This document shows, piece after piece, positions 1 through 6,600 of a DNA stretch of 33,323 nucleotides (its first letter is position 1; each line of letters opens with the position of its first letter). The stretch comes from an uncultured Lentisphaeria bacterium. Lineage in GTDB: Bacteria; Verrucomicrobiota; Lentisphaeria; Oligosphaerales; Oligosphaeraceae. Location of the stretch: contig CALZPA010000011.1 of assembly GCA_945827525.1 (NCBI GenBank), positions 1-33,323 on the forward strand. The letters run 5' to 3'. The position numbers and the translations under genes were made by a program. Below the pieces are notes generated by a model. It had not been told where the DNA came from. It did no database searches and saw only the letters and a program-made list of their open reading frames with translations.

Positions 1-931
1 ATTACTTTAAGAAGGAACTTCGACAGGGGGGCTTAAACATGCCCCTCCTCCCTAATACCGCCTCAAAGCATTACTTTAAGAAGGAACTTCGACGACAATA
101 GATTGTTTACGCCAACTGGAAGAAAAAGCCGCCTCAAAGCATTACTTTAAGAAGGAACTTCGACTCCACTTCGGGTGGTTTGGCACTGGCATCTCGTCCG
201 CCTCAAAGCATTACTTTAAGAAGGAACTTCGACCCCTGTCGTCGTCGATGACCTCCGCGGAAAGAGCCGCCTCAAAGCATTACTTTAAGAAGGAACTTCG
301 ACGTAACAGTGTCCCCCCCTATATATATATTTAGACCGCCTCAAAGCATTACTTTAAGAAGGAACTTCGACTACGCAGGCGGGCTGAGGAACATCCTGGA
401 CGGCAACCGCCTCAAAGCATTACTTTAAGAAGGAACTTCGACTAAGCCCAAGTTTGGCGGCGCTCAACATCCACGACCGCCTCAAAGCATTACTTTAAGA
501 AGGAACTTCGACCAACGGCGTCCAGCGTGGGGCGGCAGGTACTACGCCGCCTCAAAGCATTACTTTAAGAAGGAACTTCGACGATATAGTCAAATGCGGG
601 AAAGGCTACATTTGTCCCGCCTCAAAGCATTACTTTAAGAAGGAACTTCGACGCCGGGCGTCAAGGCCGAACTTGTAGTAGTCAACCCGCCTCAAAGCAT
701 TACTTTAAGAAGGAACTTCGACTGCTTTCGGTCGCGTCACGCAAAGACACTAACACCGCCTCAAAGCATTACTTTAAGAAGGAACTTCGACCGCCTGTCT
801 CCAAAAAGGGATTTCACGCTTCAGGTCCGCCTCAAAGCATTACTTTAAGAAGGAACTTCGACGACCCAGTCAGCCGATAGGAGCTACAATGAGACCCGCC
901 TCAAAGCATTACTTTAAGAAGGAACTTCGAC
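1..931 (-). CRISPR. CRISPR array, type V-B, 13 complete repeats plus one cut by the window edge
   Basis: Thirteen identical 36-nt repeats (first complete one at 58-93, last at 896-931) and a 24-nt partial repeat at 1-24 are separated by 13 spacers of 33-35 nt. On the plus strand a repeat begins CCGCCTCAAAG and ends GGAACTTCGAC; on the minus strand it reads GTCGAAGTTCC...GAGGCGG. I assign transcription to the minus strand because the cas genes run that way and because the nearby anti-repeats pair with the minus-strand repeat through G-U wobbles. No repeat is degenerate, as expected if only the leader-proximal part is visible; the distal end lies outside the window. One spacer (303-335) contains a C7 run and an (AT)n stretch. 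No spacer visibly matches anything in the window. Confidence 0.98.
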
Positions 932-963
932 GGCGCCCATTGGAACTCAAGGTTCTCGAATGG

Positions 964-993
964 GTTACACGACCGTTTGCGAGCATCTCTCAA
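964..993 (-). promoter_or_regulatory. Possible promoter for the CRISPR array
   Basis: On the minus strand TTGAGA (988-993) is followed after 18 bases by TGTAAC (964-969), which would start transcription about 25 bases before the first repeat. The -35 box matches 5 of 6 consensus bases and the -10 box 4 of 6. It overlaps the foot of the leader hairpin. This is a weak candidate; the array could instead be read through from the tracrRNA promoter. Confidence 0.3.
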
Positions 994-1065
994 CAGACTA
1001 CTGATGACCCTTTGTTAGTTTCCTTGCTGGACATTTAGAAACGAAGGTCACCAGTAGTCTTTGAG
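989..1065 (-). repeat. Long inverted repeat (hairpin) in the CRISPR leader
   Basis: The arms CTCAA-C-AGACTACTGATGACC (989-1009) and GGTCACCAGTAGTCTTTGAG (1046-1065) pair over 20 bases with one bulged base and one mismatch. The mismatch is A-C if transcribed from plus but U-G if transcribed from minus, which favours a minus-strand RNA. A second short stem (GTTTC 1018-1022 with GAAAC 1038-1042) lies inside the loop. No T-run follows on either side, so this is not a simple terminator. It may be a structured leader RNA or a protein-binding cruciform used in adaptation. Confidence 0.7.
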
Positions 1066-1230
1066 CCTAACTGTCAAGGAGCGCGAGCATCTAAGCGTCG
1101 AGACTTGACGACCTCACTGCTCGTCAGGCCGTCTCCCCCTCGGCATGGTCTTGGCTGGTGCATAAGCCACGAGCTGCTGGGGATAACAGTCATGTTGTAG
1201 CTGAACGTGAGGTGGGAACATAGCAACTGA

Positions 1231-1248
1231 GGTATGTTGTGACATACC
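1231..1248. other. Small perfect hairpin GGTATGT/ACATACC
   Basis: A 7-bp perfect stem with a 4-base loop lies just downstream (minus sense) of the last tracrRNA unit. There is no T-run beside it. It could bound the 3' end of the last unit, which lacks the T6 tract of the other two, or be a binding site. Function unknown. Confidence 0.4.
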
Positions 1249-1273
1249 ATCACATTTCCAATGCTCCAGTCGT

Positions 1274-1352
1274 GTCGAAAGAGCCTTCTTACAGCAATAC
1301 CTTGTTCCTCCAATGGCGGCGGAGGAATGTCCTGCCGGAGACGCGGTCCGGC
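1274..1352 (-). ncRNA. tracrRNA unit 3 (array-proximal copy, different 3' end)
   Basis: Contains the GCCGGA/TCCGGC stem (1334-1352), AGGACA, the TTCCTCC/GGAGGAA hairpin (1305-1327) and an anti-repeat (1274-1304). After AAGAAGG it departs from the other copies: CTCTTTCGAC replaces CATCTCGAC, which gives a 6-bp rather than 5-bp terminal pairing with GTCGAA of the repeat. There is no T6 tract, and the sequence runs on into the leader. It may be the ancestral copy, since its flanks are unique, or it may feed into a joint tracrRNA-crRNA precursor. Confidence 0.65.
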
Positions 1353-1524
1353 GAAAAAACAAACAGTCAGTCGAGATGCCTTCTTACAGCAATACCTTGT
1401 TCCTCCAATGGCGGCGGAGGAATGTCCTGCCGGAGACGCGGTCCGGCGAAAAAACAAACAGTCAGTCGAGATGCCTTCTTACAGCAATACCTTGTTCCTC
1501 CAATGGCGGCGGAGGAATGTCCTG
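1283..1524 (-). repeat. 95-bp tandem repeat carrying the tracrRNA anti-repeats (about 2.5 units)
   Basis: The block starting GCCTTCTTACAGCAATACC occurs at 1283, 1378 and 1473, exactly 95 bp apart. Two full periods are identical and the third runs identically to 1524 before diverging. Each period contains, on the minus strand, a GCCGGA/TCCGGC stem, an AGGACA box, a TTCCTCC/GGAGGAA hairpin, a CRISPR anti-repeat and a T6 tract. The sequence identity points to recent duplication or to active homogenisation. The ORFs called across it are artefacts of the repeat. Confidence 0.95.
1354..1447 (-). ncRNA. tracrRNA unit 2 (middle copy)
   Basis: Same sequence as unit 1 from AGGACA (1423-1428) to the T6 tract (1354-1359), with the anti-repeat at 1370-1399. 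Its 5' side differs from unit 1: a GCCGGA-CCGCGTC-TCCGGC hairpin (1429-1447) replaces the promoter and native leader. I see no promoter of its own, so it would have to be made by readthrough of the T6 tract of unit 1 and then processed, or it is not expressed. If the T6 tracts terminate efficiently, this copy is silent. Confidence 0.7.
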
Positions 1525-1544
1525 TCCAGAACTCAAGCCGAACG
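1449..1544 (-). ncRNA. tracrRNA unit 1 (promoter-proximal copy)
   Basis: Expected to start near 1544, about 7 bases after the -10 box at 1551-1556, and to end at the T6 tract (1449-1454), giving about 96 nt. In order it carries an AGGACA box (1518-1523), a 7-bp hairpin TTCCTCC/GGAGGAA with loop GCCGCCATT, and an anti-repeat (1465-1494). The anti-repeat pairs with the minus-strand CRISPR repeat over 5 + 8 + 12 bp, with three G-U pairs in the 12-bp block, a 4-nt internal loop and one G-A mismatch. CCGCC in the hairpin loop could also pair with the GGCGG that ends the repeat, like the second crRNA contact of known Cas12b guides. From memory, AGGACA also occurs near the 5' end of the Alicyclobacillus and Bacillus hisashii Cas12b tracrRNAs. 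A stem before the T6 tract is not obvious. Confidence 0.85.
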
Positions 1545-1550
1545 ATAGGA

Positions 1551-1578
1551 ACTATAGCACATGATGGTGTCTCGTCAA
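1551..1578 (-). promoter_or_regulatory. tracrRNA promoter, TTGACG-N16-TATAGT
   Basis: On the minus strand TTGACG (1573-1578) and TATAGT (1551-1556) each match the sigma70 consensus at 5 of 6 bases with a 16-base spacer. The -35 box begins 8 bases after the cas2 stop codon, and the predicted start (about 1544) lies about 20 bases before the AGGACA box of unit 1. This is one of the best promoter matches in the window, and its position suits a dedicated tracrRNA promoter. Confidence 0.7.
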
Positions 1579-1585
1579 GCCGTCA

Positions 1586-1876
1586 TCAGACAAAAATCAC
1601 CTTGGGAATCGGAGCAATGGGTTTGCCGATGGTCTCGAAGGATTGGAACACTTCGGGATTGGGTCCCAGATCCACGAGCAGACATTGATCCTCATGGTGG
1701 TTGACGAGTTCAGCCAGCGCAGTCATGAGTCTATTTTTCATAAGCTCTGACAATTGGCAGTAAAAAACGGACTCCTGCAGTCTGTAGCCATAGCCCTCAA
1801 GGAGTCTGGCGATTCTTCTGAGCCGTTTGGGATCGGCAATATCATATGAGACGATGAACGAGCGTTGGGCTGCCAT
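1586..1876 (-). CDS. cas2: CRISPR-associated protein Cas2
   Basis: A 96-residue protein of normal Cas2 length. It opens with a beta strand and the family aspartate in FIVSYDIADPKRLRRIARLL (D12), followed by GYRLQESVFYCQL, the usual second strand. Cas2 forms the central dimer of the Cas1-Cas2 integrase and acts in spacer insertion, mainly as a structural scaffold. It starts 5 bases after the cas4-cas1 stop and so belongs to the same operon (cas12b, cas4-1, cas2). Its stop is immediately followed by the tracrRNA promoter. The ATG at 1874-1876 is the natural start for family length. Identification is firm. Confidence 0.96.
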   Translation of the reverse strand: MAAQRSFIVSYDIADPKRLRRIARLLEGYGYRLQESVFYCQLSELMKNRLMTALAELVNHHEDQCLLVDLGPNPEVFQSFETIGKPIAPIPKVIFV

Positions 1877-1881
1877 GAGGA

Positions 1882-3600
1882 TTAACGTGTCACAATGGGA
1901 TGGTAGGTGTTCATGTCACCGCGGAAAATACGCCATAGCTGTCGCGTCTGGACCTCCAGCAGTCTTCTGTATGACATTCGGTACTTGAAGGTAGGATGGA
2001 TGAGTTCTTCGGCCATCCGCCTTGAGTAGGCCGTCCAGAACGCCTGATGGCCGCTTTTCTTGAGGGCGCATCCGGTCGAGGCGGAGATGAAGTCGGACAC
2101 ATCGACTGCGCCTCTGTTGACTAGCGAAAGGACCACGCTATCCACGATCAGCGGTCGGAATTCCTCCATGAGGTCGAGCGCGAGGGCGGGGCGTCCATAT
2201 CGGGGCGCGTGTAGGATGCCGCAGGCAGGATCCAGCCCCACCAGATGGCAGATGCCGGTGATTTCGGAGGCGAGGACACTGTATCCCAGGGAAAGCATGG
2301 CATTGACGGGGTCGCGTGGCGGGCGTCTGTTTCTGCCGGAGAAGAGGCTGGCGAAGTCTGGCTGCGCCAGCATATCGGCAAAATGCCCGAAATAGAGAGC
2401 GGCAGCCCGTCCCTCAACGCCCATGAGTTCGTTTCGGGTGGTGGCCTTGACGGCTTGTCTGGCCAGCTCGGCCAAATCGTCAAGGAGCTGTTTGTCTCGC
2501 TGCCTGGCGTTGCGCTGCAGCAGAATGCGCTGGTTCATGATTTTCGCCTTGATCATCTGTCCAGCTAGCTTGACGGCGTGCGGCTCGTTCTCCGCCAGGC
2601 GATATTGGCCATGGCGCGAGTCCAGCCCCGCAAGTCCGAGTGTGTCAAGACGTCCCATATAGGAGCCAGCTGGTGAGAAGAAGGCGACGGCTATCTGTTC
2701 CTTCAGGCACATCTGCAGGACCTGGGTGGAGAGTTGAGCCGTACCGTAGATGGCGATGGAGGAGAGGGAATGGATGGGAGCCGAGGCAAGCACCTGGTCA
2801 TTCTCCACGACGGCAATCGTGTCCCCACGCTTTGAAAGCCTGGCCTGGGGGCTGGTGACGACGAGCGCGACGCCATCCTCCCGTTCAGCCAGCGGCGGGG
2901 CATCGCCGCCGGTCGCCTTCTGCTGATGTTTCCAGACCAACGTCTCATTGGGCAGACAGACGGGATAGGCTGAGCAGCGCAGACAGCGCATATCCTGGGA
3001 ACGGGGCGGGGGCATGCCGCCGGCGGCGCAGGCGCGAAGCTCATCCAGCAGATGGCTCAGCTCCGTGTCATCATCGGGTATGGTTATGGGCAGCACCTGA
3101 CGGGTTCTGGCATAGTAGACCGCGCCAGCCGACACCTGGTAGCCTTGTCGCCGTGCAAGCGTGGCATAGGCGATGACCTGCCAGGTGTCCGTGTCCCAGG
3201 CCCGCGTCTGCCCCGTTTCGTCCGTCAGCGGTGCGCCATGCTTGTAGTCGTAGAGACACCAAGTGCCGTCCTCCTGCCGTCGCAGCAAATCGGCCACGCC
3301 GGAGAGTCCCAGCTCGTCATCCGGGAGTGCCAGCGAGCGCAGCGTCTCCCGTGTGCCATTGAGGAGTTCATCGGGATAGGCGGTGACCGAAGGCACATCC
3401 ACCCGCCGATGCGTCGCGTCACCGGCGACGACATCGGCGTTGGTGACAAAGACCCCCTCCACGAACTGGATATACATCAGACGCGGGCAGTAGACATAGT
3501 TGTGCACGACCCTGACGGGTATCATCTGCCTTTCGTCCTCCGAGGGTGCAGCTACCTTAGCGGACATGCTGTTCGCCATGATGGTTGCCGGCTGAACCAT
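1882..3600 (-). CDS. cas4-cas1: Cas4-Cas1 fusion protein
   Basis: A 572-aa two-domain adaptation protein typical of type V-B loci. Residues about 25-220 are Cas4, a RecB-like exonuclease that trims prespacers and selects the PAM. It shows YVYCPRLMY (C38), D104 in GVADLL, the YDYKHG motif (D118, K120) and the cysteine cluster C206/C209/C215, which with C38 would hold an Fe-S cluster. Residues about 240-572 are the Cas1 integrase, with E396 in GVEGRAAALYF, H464 in ILHAPRYGRP and D476 in LALDLMEEFRP as metal ligands. All key residues are present, so both halves should be active. The ATG at 3598-3600 shares its A with the TGA of cas12b (TGATG), implying translational coupling. The ORF track begins one codon earlier at a TTG. 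Confidence 0.96.
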   Translation of the reverse strand: MVQPATIMANSMSAKVAAPSEDERQMIPVRVVHNYVYCPRLMYIQFVEGVFVTNADVVAGDATHRRVDVPSVTAYPDELLNGTRETLRSLALPDDELGLSGVADLLRRQEDGTWCLYDYKHGAPLTDETGQTRAWDTDTWQVIAYATLARRQGYQVSAGAVYYARTRQVLPITIPDDDTELSHLLDELRACAAGGMPPPRSQDMRCLRCSAYPVCLPNETLVWKHQQKATGGDAPPLAEREDGVALVVTSPQARLSKRGDTIAVVENDQVLASAPIHSLSSIAIYGTAQLSTQVLQMCLKEQIAVAFFSPAGSYMGRLDTLGLAGLDSRHGQYRLAENEPHAVKLAGQMIKAKIMNQRILLQRNARQRDKQLLDDLAELARQAVKATTRNELMGVEGRAAALYFGHFADMLAQPDFASLFSGRNRRPPRDPVNAMLSLGYSVLASEITGICHLVGLDPACGILHAPRYGRPALALDLMEEFRPLIVDSVVLSLVNRGAVDVSDFISASTGCALKKSGHQAFWTAYSRRMAEELIHPTFKYRMSYRRLLEVQTRQLWRIFRGDMNTYHPIVTR

Positions 3601-6600
3601 CAATAGCCGAGCTGGTCAGTTGGGCTATCGGACCAGAGCGTCTTGGTGACGGATATTCTTCCCCGCAACTTCTGCCATTCTTGAGGTTGCCACTGGCAGG
3701 ACTGCGATGCCTCATCGGTCAGGAAGCAGCGCACAGCCGTTTCCCAGTCGTCCTCACGCCAGTGGGTCGCCTCCGGCAGTTCGGGCATGAGTTTCCGGAG
3801 CCGTTGCCAGTTGAGCTGACGGCAACGCTTCCATTGCAGGAGACTGTCGTGCCAGAGTCCACCGCCAAACAGCAGATTGGGATATTTTCGACGTGTAGCC
3901 TCATCCTTGAAGATGGGCTTCTGCTGTTCCTGATAGAAATGGAGCTCCTCTGTCCGGCAGCCAAGGACAAAGACATTGCCTCCGTCCCTCGCATAGGAGC
4001 CACTGGGCACATAGTCCACTTCGAGCGGCTCCTGGTAGACCATCTTGGCGAGCTTGGAGGTCTTCTTGACTTGCCAGCAGCCGGGCACCTTTCCCTTGCG
4101 CTCCATCGACAGGCGGTTATTGATGTCCAGCCTGGAGCCCTCGACAACCGCGCGGAGCCCCAGGTTGAAGGAGGCGTTGACATCCGCCTGCACCAGACGG
4201 TCACTCTGACAGAAGCAGACAAAGACAGGGCCGCCATTGCGGGGAATAACCACGGAGGAGGCTGGCTGCTTCCATTCCAGCAGTTTGGCGATGCGCGCAT
4301 TCTGGCTGGCCACTCGTGCAAGAGCCGAGGCGCCTGTATCCGAAGCCTGTTGGGGCTTCTCCTCAGGCACATCAAACAGTTGCAGCTGCTGGCCATGGGG
4401 AGGCTCCTGGGGCTGGGCGTTCTTACCGGCCATGTGCCTCTTCGCGAGCGTCTGGCCAGCGGCCTGACGGAAGCCGTAGGAGGCCATCAGGCGCTGATAG
4501 GTCAGCTCCTCGGCGCGGAAGCCAGGAATGCCCTCTGCGGAGAACTTGGACGAGTAGGCCGCATTGACCTCCACCAGGGGAATGCCATAGATTTCGCAGA
4601 GTAGCTTGAGCTTATCCCGAATGGCCCGATGCGCCCACTTCATGAGACGCGAATTCTCTCGTCTGGAGCGATCCTGGCTGAAGCGGTAGCGGCTGAGGTT
4701 CTCGATGACGACAAAGGCGGCTGGCTGCAATCCGGGGATCTGTGCATATTCGCCATGAATGTCGTTTTCCGCTCGCCTCTGCCTGTCCTCTTGCCGATGG
4801 GGTCGGTGGCGCAGTCCCAGTGCCTGGGTGAGTATCAAGTTTGCCGTCTGGTTCACCCGCTGTTCCTTGAGCTCATCCAGGCGCATAAGGACATCGGGAC
4901 ACGGATCGGGAATGGGAGTCTCCCGCATCTGCTGCACGCTCATGGGCCGTTCGCCTGGAACCGTCATCAGGATGCGGTTGAGCGACTGGCAGCATTGGCG
5001 GAATGTCTCGAGCTGCTCCAGGCGCAGGAAGCTCAGCCCGCGCTGTCCGCGTATCAGGGTCGGAGTGGGGTCGCTTCCGCGAGCAGTCTGCCGCAACTGA
5101 AGGCAGCGTCCATCACCGACACGGCACCATTGCCAGCCGCGCCCACGCAAGGGCAGTATACGGTTGGCGATGGTCAGCAGGTCATCCGGCAGCTCCCGAC
5201 GCAGGGTCTCGACCTGGGCACGGATGCCCTCGTTGGTCTTGTCAGTCAGCCAGGAGCAGGCCGCTATTTCCTCCTCGACGCCCTTGAGGTTACCCAGAGT
5301 GCGCCCCATCAGGAAGCGCATCAGTTGCCTTAGCCTGGACAGCGCCCGTCTAAAGCCGACGAGCAGCAGATCGTTCTGCTCGGGGAAGTAGTTTCTGTCA
5401 AGACACTCCATATCCTGTGTCTCGCCCCAGATGCGCCTGAATTCGGCCTCGTCCTGAGCCAGCAGCTTCCGCATGAGTGCCTGACCAGCCAAAGTCTCCT
5501 CCTTGCTGGCATGCCGTCCGCGCTCGCCATCGCGCTCCTGGACAAACCGGTCTTTCTCCAGCACTTTGGCGTCCTCACCCGGCAGCCGCAGCAACTGCGA
5601 ATGGCGTCTCACAGCATACCACTCCCGATTCTCGGCATGGCCAATGGACAGGGCACCTGGTCGGGGCGTCGTGGTGACCGTGATGCGTGACAGAGCGCCG
5701 GCCGTGCGCTGTCCCAGATCCACCGACACGAGGTCAAAGGGCTTTCCCGACTTATACCATGATGCGCCATCCGCCGTCGCGCCGTAGGAGGGCCACAGCA
5801 TACAGACATTGGCGTCATTGGCATAGTAGAGCTGGCCTTTGGCCAGGAAGGGCGACTGGGTGGAGGAGGACAGCTTGGCCACATTCAGGGAGGGGAGGAA
5901 ATTCAGCAGGAAGCGTCGGTGCCCTGAACGGTCCACATCGGGCATGAGCTGCACATCGACCTCCTTGAAGTCCACGGCATCAGCAGCTGTCTCTGCGCAC
6001 TCCAGCAGCGGTCTTGCGGCTGGCGGCAGATAGACGCTTTCGCCGTCGGCGAGGAGGCCGTCTCGGCGCAGACGCGGGGCACTGTATTCCAGCAGGCACT
6101 CCTGGAAGACACATGATCCATCTGAGTTGCGGTAGGTCAAAGGAACGACATAGTGGCCTGGCTTGGTATGTCCCGTCTTCTTGCGAATGAACGGCTTCAG
6201 ATCCAACTGACGCCGGGAGTGCTCCGCGTCTGCTGGCGTGAAGCGTATCGGTTCCATCAAATGCTTGATTTCATCCAGCACCTCGGCGTAGACGACCGCA
6301 TCGCGCAGAATATTGCCTGAGCGGAATTTTCCAGCAGGGGCACTGTCCGCCCGCCAGATGCACCAGTTCTGCGGAGCGCTGAGAGCCCCAAAGAGCATGG
6401 CGCTGCCAAAGACATCCGAACGCTTGGTCTGCACCGCCTTCAGGTGTTCCAGCAAAGCCTGCTGCATCTGGTCGTCGGATTGCCCCTGGCGCTTGGCGAG
6501 CAGAGCGTTCCAGCCCTTGAAGATTTCGTCGGCGGTTCGGATGGTTCGCCATGTCAGACCATAGTCGGCGGACTGTCCGTCCGTGAAGGGATTGGTGACG

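Larger units (their letters stand above)
932..1230 (-). promoter_or_regulatory. CRISPR leader region between the array and the tracrRNA units
   Basis: These 300 bases separate the last repeat from the tracrRNA tandem units and contain no credible gene. They hold a long imperfect hairpin (989-1065) flanked by a 10-bp direct repeat GCGAGCATCT (979-988 and 1083-1092), and a weak promoter-like pair facing the array. With minus-strand transcription this is the leader side of the array, where new spacers would be inserted next to position 931. The leader assignment is inferred from position and polarity only. Confidence 0.6.

Noticed and set aside
1056-1067. GTCTTTGAGCC in the leader as a plus-strand anti-repeat
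   Set aside because: Only 7 bases match the repeat, it is part of the leader hairpin arm, and far better anti-repeats lie at 1274-1494 on the other strand.
1074-1688. Five ORFs of 82-149 aa across the 95-bp tandem repeat, on both strands
   Set aside because: They translate the tracrRNA repeat over and over, have no ribosome site, and overlap one another and cas2.
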